A model generated the notes under the pieces. That model did not search any database. It was given only the letters and a program-made list of their open reading frames with translations, and had not been told where the DNA came from. 64,000 nt of DNA, from contig QQUE01000012.1 of NCBI GenBank assembly GCA_008501765.1, forward strand, positions 434,001-498,000, read 5' to 3'. Positions 23,651 to 32,565 of this stretch are shown one piece after another. Both the position numbers and the translations under genes were made by a program. The first letter of the stretch is position 1. Every line of letters starts with the position of its first letter. The DNA comes from Calditrichota bacterium (GTDB lineage: Bacteria > Zhuqueibacterota > Zhuqueibacteria > Zhuqueibacterales > Geothermadaptataceae).

Positions 23651-26600
23651 TCATTGTACCACCTGTCCTTTCAACCGTACTAACCGGGCTTTCGCATCTA
23701 TAAAATCCGGCAAATCCGGATCAGCATTTTTCCACAAGTCGAGAAATTTTTCGGTGTTTGCAATGGCCTGCTTTGTGTCGCCGTTCGCTTCGTAAATTTT
23801 GCCGAGGTAATACAATCCGAATGGATAAACGAACGGGCGAACGGTATTATAACTCTTTGACTTTTCAATTGCGACAATGGCTTTATCAAGCGCTCCCATT
23901 TCATAATAGGCTTTGATGAGCCCCAGGTTAAGCCAACTGATACTCCGCGTTGGATAAATCTTAATTAGCGATTCAAACTTTAGAGCCGCTTCCTGCCAAC
24001 GCCCCCTGGCAAGCTCCATTTCGGCGTCATTTCTCCTGCGCCAGAAAACGGGTTGCAACCGAGCATCTTTTAAAAGTGCACTTGCTTTATCAATTTTTCC
24101 GATTTGTAAATAACTATTTGCCAGCTTCACAATATGATTGCCATTCTCAGAATCGTAAAATAGCTCCATATTATTAATTTCCTTTTGCATTGCAAATGTA
24201 TCCCGGCGCATGCTAAAAAGTATATCGGCTTTATTTTGTATGCGATTGAAAATAGCGGTCGTGTCATTATCACTTTTGGAAAAGGCAATGCCTTGATCCA
24301 GCAACTTTTCCATTTCAGAATATTTGCCCAAATAGCCATAGAAAGAGGCTAATTGGAGAACACCAGATCGTCGCACAGATTCCGGTTGGTTCTCTCTTGT
24401 CATATCCTTAAAGTGCGCTTCAGCTTTGGCATATTCTTCCTGATAGCCATAACCTCTGCCAACCAGACTCAACATAAACGCATCTTGAGGAAAGAGTTGA
24501 AATCCGTGCTGAATGATCTCGAGGGCCTGGGGTAGGTCCCCGGTTGCCACATAAACAGAGGCTGCCTGGCGGAATGTGCCAGGACCGGCAGCTGTTTTTA
24601 GGAGCTTATCTACATAAATGCGCGCTTGTTCATTTTTTCTTGCATACACAAGGTTTAGGCTGGCATGAAATAAGGCGTTCTTGTCATCCGGGCTACTCGC
24701 CAAGATTTCCTCATAACTTGTCACTGCTTTATCGAACTCTCCCACCTGTGTGTAATACATTCCCCATAATATATTTACCCATCTTTGATTAATTTTCTCC
24801 AATCGTGCAAGCATGGACCGCATTTTGTCATATTGCTCCGTTGTCATGTAATGCCATGATAAATGGTGCAATGCATGAGCATGGGTTGGATCCAATGTGA
24901 GGGTCTTGATCAAATATTTCTCTGACTTTTCAAACTGAGCCGCATGCATATAAAAGTCGCCCAATAGGGCTATTACCGATTTATCATTCGGGAAAAATTG
25001 TTCCATATCCTTTAAAACGATTGCAGCGGCTGAATATCCTCTGTCGAAAGACGTTCTGTAGGCGCGAAGCAGTTTTTTTTCCTTTTCTGGAAGCCTGTCA
25101 CGCAAAGCCCATGCTTTGATTAGAGGATCTTTCGCCAACAATTCATTTGCTGACCAAGCAATGGAACGAGCTAAACCAAAATAGGCAAGGGCAAAACTCG
25201 AATCCAGCGCAATGGCGTTTCTGTATTCTCGCTCTGCTTCTTCATTCTTAAGTTCGCTCATAAATTGTTCCGCCAGAAAATAGTGATGATATGCTTTGAT
25301 GTTTGTGGTAGTTACCCTTGTAATTTCCCGCTGCGACATCCGAACGACTTTTTCTTCTTCACGCAAATCAATGCGTGTTTTCTCGGAAAGCTTGTCGAGC
25401 AATCCCGGAATACTCTTTTTGCCCTCAGCCTCAACTTTTGTCGAAAAAAGGCGATCCCCGGTTTTCGAGTCAATGACTTTAAAATCAATACTATAGAGTT
25501 GATCAAAGTTGCGGATAGTGGCCACTGCCAAAGCGCTGATATTGGCGCGTTTTGCAATCTCCCGTCCAGCGGCTTCATCGACAAACGTCAGGTCAGATCT
25601 GCTCATTTGTTTGAACTCGTCATACATGCGTGTCCGGGAAAAAACATCCAATCGTCGCGACTGCTCCAGCGAGGTAATCAACATGCCTGAAAGCCCGTCC
25701 AGCTCCGGTTCGTTGGTCTGATTGACAAAATCGACCACGGCAATAGGGATGCGCTCCTTCGGTGTTGCATCCTCACGAACCAATAAAAAATAGCCGCTAA
25801 TGAGTAGCAGAACAGCGGCTAAAGCTGTGAATAAAACTTTTCGCCTGCGTTGCTGATGCGGGTGGGCAGTTTCTGATCCTGACGGGATTTGAAATCCTGC
25901 AGGCGTAGTTTCTGATTTTAAATCATCGAGCAATTCATCAGTATTTTGATAGCGGTCTTCGGCATCTTTCGCCAGCGATTTTGTGACGATCAATTGCAAA
26001 TTTTCCGGCACATCGTCTCGCAATTCAGAAATGGGCTGAGCTTCCTCGTTCAAAATAGAATAGATAACCGCCTGCTCGTAATCGCCGCGAAATGGCAACT
26101 GACCGGTGAGTATTTCATACAGCACCACACCAAACGCCCAGATATCCGCTCGTTGATCCACCGGTTCACCCTGTGCCTGCTCCGGCGACATGTACGCTGC
26201 TGTCCCAAGCGTTGATTGGTCTTTTGTTAATTGTGCACCACCACCAATTTTTGCCAACCCGAAATCTAGAATTTTAATCTGCCCGGCTTCTGTCAACATA
26301 ATATTGGATGATTTGATATCGCGGTGTGTGATGCCGTTTGCATGCGCCGCTTTCAGTCCCTCCGCGATTTGGGTGGCGTAATCCACAACCTTGCAAAGGT
26401 TTGCAACCTTCGCAAGGTTTTTCAGCTCCTGCCCATCGATGTATTCCATCACGATAAAAATCTCGTCATCAACTTCTTCGATTGCATAAATTGTCGCGAT
26501 ATTGGGATGATTTAGCGCAGCAGCAGCTTTGGCTTCGATTTTAAAGCGCTTGCGCTCATCGGAATTGGCAGCAATATGCTTTGGCAGGAACTTGATTGCA

Positions 26601-26707
26601 ACATCGCGGTCGAGTTTGGTATCGTATGCTTTATAGACTACACCCATACCGCCACGGCCAAGTTCTTCGAGGATTTTGTAGTGGAGAATTGTTTTGCTGT
26701 AGTTCAA
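23651..26707 (-). CDS. Membrane Ser/Thr protein kinase with TolB-like and TPR domains
   Basis: 1018 residues. The kinase domain (about 10-265) has the glycine loop LGRGGMGVVYKA, catalytic Lys39 (VAIKF), THRDIKSSN (Asp130), DFG (148-150) and SPEQAQG. A transmembrane helix follows (about 290-310). Outside is a TolB/FlgO-like domain (IPIAVVDFVNQTNEPELDGL), then about ten TPR-like repeats, as in eukaryote-type kinases of FCB and Acidobacteria-like phyla. Exactly 11 codons (residues 97-107, NLAKVANLCKV) are a 33-bp palindrome placed between the hinge (MEYIDGQELK) and the next helix. A second, degenerate palindrome encodes residues 268-278 before the membrane helix. The kinase probably senses an envelope signal; its target is unknown. 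Confidence 0.93.
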   Translation of the reverse strand: MNYSKTILHYKILEELGRGGMGVVYKAYDTKLDRDVAIKFLPKHIAANSDERKRFKIEAKAAAALNHPNIATIYAIEEVDDEIFIVMEYIDGQELKNLAKVANLCKVVDYATQIAEGLKAAHANGITHRDIKSSNIMLTEAGQIKILDFGLAKIGGGAQLTKDQSTLGTAAYMSPEQAQGEPVDQRADIWAFGVVLYEILTGQLPFRGDYEQAVIYSILNEEAQPISELRDDVPENLQLIVTKSLAKDAEDRYQNTDELLDDLKSETTPAGFQIPSGSETAHPHQQRRRKVLFTALAAVLLLISGYFLLVREDATPKERIPIAVVDFVNQTNEPELDGLSGMLITSLEQSRRLDVFSRTRMYDEFKQMSRSDLTFVDEAAGREIAKRANISALAVATIRNFDQLYSIDFKVIDSKTGDRLFSTKVEAEGKKSIPGLLDKLSEKTRIDLREEEKVVRMSQREITRVTTTNIKAYHHYFLAEQFMSELKNEEAEREYRNAIALDSSFALAYFGLARSIAWSANELLAKDPLIKAWALRDRLPEKEKKLLRAYRTSFDRGYSAAAIVLKDMEQFFPNDKSVIALLGDFYMHAAQFEKSEKYLIKTLTLDPTHAHALHHLSWHYMTTEQYDKMRSMLARLEKINQRWVNILWGMYYTQVGEFDKAVTSYEEILASSPDDKNALFHASLNLVYARKNEQARIYVDKLLKTAAGPGTFRQAASVYVATGDLPQALEIIQHGFQLFPQDAFMLSLVGRGYGYQEEYAKAEAHFKDMTRENQPESVRRSGVLQLASFYGYLGKYSEMEKLLDQGIAFSKSDNDTTAIFNRIQNKADILFSMRRDTFAMQKEINNMELFYDSENGNHIVKLANSYLQIGKIDKASALLKDARLQPVFWRRRNDAEMELARGRWQEAALKFESLIKIYPTRSISWLNLGLIKAYYEMGALDKAIVAIEKSKSYNTVRPFVYPFGLYYLGKIYEANGDTKQAIANTEKFLDLWKNADPDLPDFIDAKARLVRLKGQVVQ
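25875..25907. repeat. Degenerate 33-bp palindrome within the kinase gene
   Basis: GATCCTGACGGGATTTGAAA followed by TCCTGCAGGCGTA. It encodes residues about 268-278 of the kinase on the minus strand (TPAGFQIPSGS) and resembles the intergenic copies at 23042 and 32512. Confidence 0.65.
26387..26419. repeat. 33-bp palindrome within the kinase domain
   Basis: Arms AACCTTGCAAAGG / CCTTCGCAAGGTT around a short centre. It is exactly 11 codons in frame with the kinase. Confidence 0.88.
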
Positions 26708-26931
26708 AATTTTCTCTCACAAGGGCAAGTTATTAATAACAATAATTATTAATATAGATATATTTGATACAAAAGTCTATTCTTTAAATAGTAAAAATTA
26801 ATTCAATTTTCCCGGTGACAAGCACAAAGTATTGGAATTATTGAAAAAAAGTAGCGGTGCCCGTTGGCGCCCTATTTTTCAGAAGAAACCTATCATGAGT
26901 ACACCAATTTTGATGTTAAATTTACCCTAAA

Positions 26932-28209
26932 CTAGGGTTGTTTATAAACCTTGCCTTCTTTCATCACGAAGACGACGTCCTTCATTTTGGCGATATCTTT
27001 CAGCGGATTACCCGGCACCGCAATAATATCCGCGATCTTGCCATTTTCGATCGTTCCCAACCTGTCATCAATTTCCAGCAATTGCGCGGCGCTCAAAGTC
27101 GCCGAGCGAATGGCTTCCAGTGGCTGCATCCCGCCCTCGACCATGTAAATGAATTCGTTGGCATTGTCGCCGTGAGGGCTAACGGCACAGTCGGAACCAA
27201 AAGCGATTTTGACGCCACTCTTGTAGGCTTTGGCGAAAGTTGCCATCACTTTGGGGCCAATCTCCGCGGCCTTGTGAGCTACCATTGGCGGGAAATATCC
27301 ATCCTTCTTTGCTTTTTCGGCGACCCATTTTCCGGCTGAAAGTGTTGGGACGAACCAGGTACCATTTTTTTTCATCAGTTGAATCCCCTCATCATCCATC
27401 AAAGATCCATGCTCAATGCTCCGTACGCCGGCTTTGATAGCGCGTTTGATGCCTTCAGCGCCGTGGGCGTGAGCGGCGACATGCATGCCGTAATCATCGG
27501 CTGTTTCAATAATCGCTGCTAATTCGTCCATAGTAAACTGCGGATTTTGCCCGTTTTTAGCCGTACTTAAAACCCCGCCGGTTGCGGTGATTTTTATCCA
27601 GTCCGCGCCGTTTTTGTAGCGTTGGCGCACAGCCTTGCGCGCCTCATCGGGCCCGTTGATGACACCATCCTTCGGACCGGGATTGCCGATAAAATGCGCA
27701 TTCAATCCGCTTGTGGGATCGGCGTGTCCGCCTGTTGTGGCGATTGCGTTTCCCGCGCTAAAAATGCGTGGCCCATCCACCCAGCCTTTCGCAATCGCGT
27801 CTCGCAGGGAATTGCTGATGCTGCCGCCAAGTTCGCGCACTGTTGTGAATCCGGCCAGCAGTGTTTTTTTCGCGTAAACCGTGGCACGCAGGGCTTTGTC
27901 CGCCTCATCGAGATAGAATTTCTCCATATAAACTTTTTCGTGAAACTGGAATACCAAATGTGTGTGCAGATCCATTAGGCCGGGCATAACTGTGTTGTTT
28001 TTTAGATCGATAAGTAAACTGTTTTCGTCCGGCTTCACATAGCCATCATGCACAGCAAAAATTTTATCATCTTTAATAACAATTGTTTTTTCGTTTAAAA
28101 GATTGTTCGATTTACTGTCGATTAAGCGACCGCAGTGCAAGTAAATTTCCTGCGCGAACATGCCTGAAACTGAGATGAGGAAGGTACTAATAAAAACCAG
28201 AATTCGCAT
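26932..28209 (-). CDS. Secreted metal-dependent amidohydrolase
   Basis: 425 residues of the imidazolonepropionase/prolidase-like amidohydrolase group, with a signal peptide ([18 protein letters not shown]). Metal and catalytic residues appear in order: HTH in [12 protein letters not shown], a Lys in [11 protein letters not shown], His in VAAHAHG, His in [11 protein letters not shown] and Asp in [14 protein letters not shown]. The typical C-terminal strand [17 protein letters not shown] closes the composite domain. Related enzymes cleave Xaa-Pro or other N-acyl amino acids in the periplasm or medium; the substrate is not readable. The ATG is preceded by AGGAG. Confidence 0.92.
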   Translation of the reverse strand: MRILVFISTFLISVSGMFAQEIYLHCGRLIDSKSNNLLNEKTIVIKDDKIFAVHDGYVKPDENSLLIDLKNNTVMPGLMDLHTHLVFQFHEKVYMEKFYLDEADKALRATVYAKKTLLAGFTTVRELGGSISNSLRDAIAKGWVDGPRIFSAGNAIATTGGHADPTSGLNAHFIGNPGPKDGVINGPDEARKAVRQRYKNGADWIKITATGGVLSTAKNGQNPQFTMDELAAIIETADDYGMHVAAHAHGAEGIKRAIKAGVRSIEHGSLMDDEGIQLMKKNGTWFVPTLSAGKWVAEKAKKDGYFPPMVAHKAAEIGPKVMATFAKAYKSGVKIAFGSDCAVSPHGDNANEFIYMVEGGMQPLEAIRSATLSAAQLLEIDDRLGTIENGKIADIIAVPGNPLKDIAKMKDVVFVMKEGKVYKQP

Positions 28210-28366
28210 TTTTTCTCCTAGTAATAAATGGTAGTTAGCTAATCACCTGCCAAGCAATTAATATCCTGATAACCACAAACGAGATTTCCCCAATGGCACG
28301 GCGAAGAATTTTTGCTACTTTTACTTTCAGTAGTTAGTTGGTGGCTTATTTTTCTAAAGAATTTTA

Positions 28367-28573
28367 ACCCGTTGTGCAAAATTGCATGTTCGTACTTAAT
28401 AGTATCAGTTTAGTATGCGTGTCATCCCGGTTTTCACCGCGTGAAATACCGGGATCTCCTTAAATTAAGCTCAGATTCATGGGGACCCCGGTATTGCAAA
28501 TAGCGCAAACCGGGGTGACAAATGAGCCTGAACACATAATTTATAGGAAAATCTTCAATTTTTCACAACGGGT
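28367..28573. mobile_element. MITE-like element, ACCCGTTGTG family, copy 2
   Basis: 207 bp with ends ACCCGTTGTGCAAAATTG and CAATTTTTCACAACGGGT (one mismatch), flanked by direct repeats AAGAATTTTA at 28357-28366 and 28574-28583. The interior differs from copy 1 in sequence but again has hairpins (CATCCCGG and CCCCGG arms). No coding capacity. Confidence 0.85.
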
Positions 28574-28718
28574 AAGAATTTTAACAACTGTGCATTCATC
28601 CAACTCATAGATCCCGGACTACAGATATCCGGCAAATTTCTGGTAACAAAGTTTAGCATATCTGCTCATCAAATAACCGTGGAAGAGTGAAATAATCAAA
28701 AATTTTATCTCTGCTATT

Positions 28719-29072
28719 TTATAGAAAATTCGCAGTGTCAAAGGTGAGCATAATTCGAGAGATTTTTCCATTTTCTACCTCGAAATATTGCACCATGACC
28801 GTGGAAATCCCTGGTTTTGCAAACCGGTAAATCAGGCAGGCGGAAGTCGCATCCATGTATGATTTGATCATGCTATAATTGAATTTTTCAGGTGGATTTT
28901 TAAACAACGATTCGATGTAGTCTTCAGCAGTTACAAAATTATATAGCGGTCCCTGAAATACCATTTTTGGAGCAAGAATTTCTCTTAATTGATCAAAATC
29001 TGTGCTCGTAAAAACAATATCCATATATTTTTGAGCCAATTCCAATGGCGTACTTCTGAGGTTAGATCCCAT
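28719..29072 (-). CDS. SnoaL-like/NTF2-fold protein
   Basis: 117-residue single-domain protein of the NTF2-like superfamily. It has LELAQKYMDIVFTSTDFDQL, then EILAPKMVFQGPLYNFVTAEDYIE, a middle helix with ESLFKNPPEKFNYSM, and final strands MVQYFEVENGKISRIMLTFD. Such proteins bind small hydrophobic ligands or isomerise ketones, but many are uncharacterised. No catalytic assignment is possible. No obvious operon partner. Confidence 0.82.
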   Translation of the reverse strand: MGSNLRSTPLELAQKYMDIVFTSTDFDQLREILAPKMVFQGPLYNFVTAEDYIESLFKNPPEKFNYSMIKSYMDATSACLIYRFAKPGISTVMVQYFEVENGKISRIMLTFDTANFL

Positions 29073-29752
29073 ATCAGAGTAACAAAACGAGCCTGTAATA
29101 CAATTACTCCATACCTAACTTTCAAGTTTTCAGCACTCTACTAAACGTGCCTTAAAAAATTATCACTTTGTTTAAGAAACGGTATGAATTAACATCCATC
29201 GATCGTGCCGGAGTTAAGTGCAGCGGTCTCCGGCTCAGGCCGTTGTGGAAACCGCTGTGCTAATTTCCACAACAATCGTTGAAGGGTTTTCAGTTCATAA
29301 ATCAACTTGTTTCTTTAACAGAGCCAAAATTATCAAAGTTTGCGACCGCCACCACATTGGTATGAAGATGGGAATTTCCCTTGAGGAAAAACTCTGCACG
29401 CCCCGTGTCCGGCGACCTGGATGAGCACAATAGATCACATGATCTTGTCAAATTATCATGGCGGCATTTTTAGTGGGTGCTCCAGATATTCCGTATTTCT
29501 CTATCCAATTTACTCATATATCCTTATTATTCATACAATAAAAATATATTTTTAATAAATTTTATTAGAAAATATGATAAAAAATTACTATAATTTGGCA
29601 AACGATCTTTGTGAAACCACAGATAAAATAATGATAATCATAAAATTATTCGTGTTTCTATCACGAAACATTTTGTATATTGTTGTATGACAACGTGCGA
29701 AAAGTTTCCTGACGTTTCACAAACTTCAATCTAACCTAACGGAGGTAGGAAA
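29073..29752. other. 680-bp spacer without a supported gene
   Basis: Low-GC DNA. A plus-strand frame (29218-29424) exists but lacks a ribosome site and recognisable content. The hairpin TTCGTG/CACGAA near 29650, followed by GTTGTATGACAAC, lies just upstream of the next gene and could be part of its promoter. Nothing else was recognised. Confidence 0.4.
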
Positions 29753-30217
29753 ATGTTTGGTAAAGTCTTCAATTTCGTAAAATTACCGTTTTTGCTCATC
29801 ATTATCTGGGCACTGCTGCGTTTCAGCCTCGGCGTATTTTTTGGTGTACCCTACGCCCCACGTGGCAACGCGATGTTCTCACTCGTCGGCCTGACATTGA
29901 TCAGCAGTATTTATTTTGGCGCGCTGTCCAAAACAGTGGCTGGCTTCGACTGGAAAGGCACATTGATGACCGGTGTTCTCATCGGTTTTGGTGCACAAAG
30001 CCTAATTTTCGTGCTTTCAATTATCAGCCTCGCCGCTGGATTGGAAAACTCGTATTTCATCCATTGGGACGCCATTAACACACAGGCTGGCGAAACTGTA
30101 ACAATGGGTGCACTGGTTTCATTGCGTTTTGTGGGAATTATAATAAACTGCATTATTGCAGCCATCGCAGCTGCTTTAGGTCGTGCGCTGAGTGGCCTGG
30201 CTCCGGCAAAAGCTTAA
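29753..30217 (+). CDS. Small four-helix membrane protein, unknown
   Basis: 154 residues with four hydrophobic helices (FLLIIIWALLRFSLGVFFGV, LVGLTLISSIYFGALSK, GTLMTGVLIGFGAQSLIFVLS, FVGIIINCIIAAIAAALG). The strong ribosome site GGAGGTAGG before the ATG supports translation. There is no conserved charged motif to suggest transport. It is monocistronic in appearance; its stop lies inside the target duplication of the MITE-like element that follows. Confidence 0.75.
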   Translation: MFGKVFNFVKLPFLLIIIWALLRFSLGVFFGVPYAPRGNAMFSLVGLTLISSIYFGALSKTVAGFDWKGTLMTGVLIGFGAQSLIFVLSIISLAAGLENSYFIHWDAINTQAGETVTMGALVSLRFVGIIINCIIAAIAAALGRALSGLAPAKA

Positions 30218-30222
30218 AATTC

Positions 30223-30441
30223 ACTCGTTGTGCAAAATTGATTTTGATTACCAATTTCGTCTCCCCGGCATGTCATTCCCGCAAGCATTTAGCGGGAATC
30301 CAGATGGGATTTAGACTGTAAAACGATGGATTCCGTCTAAAAACATGACGGAATGACGAGAAAAGGTCGACTTGTGACAGATTAGATTGAATTCTGCACA
30401 ACGGGTAATTATAAGTAGTTTCTTTAATTTTGCACAACGGG
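30223..30441. mobile_element. MITE-like element, ACCCGTTGTG family, copy 3 (composite)
   Basis: Left end ACTCGTTGTGCAAAATTG, right end TTTTGCACAACGGG. Direct repeats TTAAAATTC lie at 30214-30222 and 30442-30450. The central 130 bases are nearly identical to copy 1, including that copy's own right end (ending 30406), so this copy has two right ends in series and looks nested or recombined. Confidence 0.85.
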
Positions 30442-30468
30442 TTAAAATTCACCACATGAGTTAACCAC

Positions 30469-30532
30469 TCCGGTTTTCATCGCTGCACGCACGACAACAC
30501 ATTTTTCGATCCTGTGGTGATGAAAACCCGGA
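30469..30532. repeat. Imperfect inverted repeat upstream of the first sialidase-like gene
   Basis: TCCGGTTTTCATC pairs with GATGAAAACCCGGA, about 37 bases apart. It resembles the CCGGTTTTCA hairpins of the element at 28367. Confidence 0.6.
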
Positions 30533-30744
30533 AACACACTAAATCGCCCAGACTTAAATTATAATCCTATTCCGGTACTTTCCCGCCTTTGATATAATAG
30601 CACCCCTGCATCTTCACATTGCGATCAAATTACACAATTTTACATCATTTATTTTTCAGAAATTTTAAATTGTGGCAACTCTTAGATTAATCTCGCGGGG
30701 AAGTGGCAGGAAAATTCCCGGCGTATAAACCACAGGGATTGCCC

Positions 30745-32472
30745 ATGAAAAAATTTAAAACTGTGTTAAACAGCCTTGCCGTCTTTTTCTTACTTTCAAC
30801 CCCTTTTTATGCGCAAAGCCCACCGGAACAACAAGCTATCATCTCGGTGGAGCGCATTTGGGACAAGGCGCAGCACAGCGCTTTTACCAGCCTGGTCTAT
30901 TTCAACGAACAGTTTTTTTGCGCCTTTCGCGAAGGTTCAGCCCACGTTCCAGGGATAAACGGCACAATTCGCATTATCACATCGGAAGATGGGCAAAACT
31001 GGCGCTCTGTGGCACATCTCAGCAAAAAAGATATCGATTTGCGGGATCCCATGCTTTCCATCACACCGCACAACAGGCTGATGCTCAACTGTGGCGGCTC
31101 CCATTATGAAGGGAAAAAGCTGCTCGGAATGCAACCGCTGGTCAGCTTTTCAGATCAAAAAGGGGCAAATTTCTCACAGCCTGCCGCAATAAATATTGAT
31201 AAAAATATTCGCTCCGGCAAAGATTGGCTGTGGCGCGCGACATGGCACAAAGGCCTCGCCTATGCAGCCGTCTACCAGGCAGGGCAAGCGAAACTGCAAC
31301 TGGTGCAAAGCGGAGATGGAAAGAATTACAAGTATATTTCGACCTTAAATGTTCCAGGCTTTCCCAACGAAACCACACTGCGATTTTCGGGCAATGGCGA
31401 ATTAACCGCCCTCGTTCGACGGGACTCACAGCAGCCCACCGGTTTTCTTGGCTCAAGTGCATATCCCTATAAAAACTGGCAATGGAATGAACTCAACATT
31501 CGCCTTGGTGGGCCAGACCTGCTGCGGTTTGAAAATGGAAAGATGATCTGCGGAACGAGAGACTATCAGCCAAATTCAAAGCGAAAAATGATGCTCGGCA
31601 AAATCACGCGGACCGGTTTTTTTACCAAATTACTCAATCTGCCCAGCGATGGCGATTGCAGTTATCCCGGCCTTTTGGTGGTCGATGATATTTTATACAT
31701 TTCCTACTATTCTTCCCACGAGGAAAAAACAGCGATTTATTTCGCCCAACTGCGCATGGATTACATCAATTCGTGGCTGCAAAAGGATACGACGGCACCA
31801 CCGAAAATAAATTCGACAACGCCTGGAATAATCGAACTCAGCAGTAACGACTCCGCCGCCATGATCCGATACACACTGGATGGACAAATGCCCGATCAGG
31901 ATTTCGGATCAATTTATAACCAGCCAATTCGAATAAGCAAAACCACCACATTACGCGCCGTCGCCCATCAAAAAGGGAAATTGCCAAGCCAGGTCGTTTC
32001 GACAGAAATTGGCACCGACTTATTCCAAAATGCTGTTGCAGGCCTGAAAATCCCAAAACCCGGACTGCAATTTGATTATTTTGAGGGGCTGGTCACCTCT
32101 TCTACGCACATTAATAAACTCGATAAAATTATCAGCGGTACTTGCGCACAAATTTCTGTGGAGAAAAGACTGTCTGATGAAAATTTCGCTTTCTCGTTTA
32201 ATGGATATATTCAGATATCTCAAGACGGCCTCTATACTTTCTATTTACGCTCGAATGATGGCAGCATTTTCTATTTAAATAATATGGAGTTGATCCAGAA
32301 TGACGGCCCCCATGCCAGTATTGAAAAAGCAGCTAAAACAAGTCTGCGGAAGGGATTTCATAAAATCAAGCTCGACTATTTCCAAATGGGCGGCGGCAAG
32401 GAATTGAGTTTCCAGTGGCAAGGCCCGAATTTCGAGAAATCACCCGTTCCCACCACTGTCTTTTTTCATTAA
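30745..32472 (+). CDS. Secreted sialidase-like (BNR) protein with chitobiase-C and PA14 domains
   Basis: 575 residues from the ATG at 30745 after CAGGGA; the longer frame from 30703 adds a leader that would bury the signal peptide (KTVLNSLAVFFLLSTPFYAQ). Residues about 30-340 are a six-bladed propeller of the exo-sialidase type with an Asp-box-like ITSEDGQNW. A short chitobiase/beta-hexosaminidase C-terminal-like segment follows (about 360-430, IRYTLDGQMPDQDFGSIYNQ). The last 140 residues are a PA14 domain (YTFYLRSNDGSIFYLNNMEL, then FHKIKLDYFQMGGG). PA14 domains bind glycans. It may hydrolyse sialic-acid or related glycans, but the catalytic Asp/Tyr/Arg set is not confirmed. Confidence 0.85.
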   Translation: MKKFKTVLNSLAVFFLLSTPFYAQSPPEQQAIISVERIWDKAQHSAFTSLVYFNEQFFCAFREGSAHVPGINGTIRIITSEDGQNWRSVAHLSKKDIDLRDPMLSITPHNRLMLNCGGSHYEGKKLLGMQPLVSFSDQKGANFSQPAAINIDKNIRSGKDWLWRATWHKGLAYAAVYQAGQAKLQLVQSGDGKNYKYISTLNVPGFPNETTLRFSGNGELTALVRRDSQQPTGFLGSSAYPYKNWQWNELNIRLGGPDLLRFENGKMICGTRDYQPNSKRKMMLGKITRTGFFTKLLNLPSDGDCSYPGLLVVDDILYISYYSSHEEKTAIYFAQLRMDYINSWLQKDTTAPPKINSTTPGIIELSSNDSAAMIRYTLDGQMPDQDFGSIYNQPIRISKTTTLRAVAHQKGKLPSQVVSTEIGTDLFQNAVAGLKIPKPGLQFDYFEGLVTSSTHINKLDKIISGTCAQISVEKRLSDENFAFSFNGYIQISQDGLYTFYLRSNDGSIFYLNNMELIQNDGPHASIEKAAKTSLRKGFHKIKLDYFQMGGGKELSFQWQGPNFEKSPVPTTVFFH

Positions 32473-32511
32473 TTGGTAGTGTCAAAAATTGCAGGAAAAA
32501 CTGAAACGGCA

Positions 32512-32544
32512 AACTCTGACCGGATTTAAAATCCTGTCAGAGTT
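32512..32544. repeat. 33-bp palindrome between the two sialidase-like genes
   Basis: AACTCTGACCGGATT pairs with AATCCTGTCAGAGTT with one mismatch. Same size as the palindrome at 23042. Confidence 0.9.
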
Positions 32545-32565
32545 CCGACAACAAAAGGAATAAAA

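Noticed and set aside
29218-29424. Plus-strand ORF of 68 codons
   Set aside because: No ribosome site, no recognisable domain and poor codon character; treated as chance.
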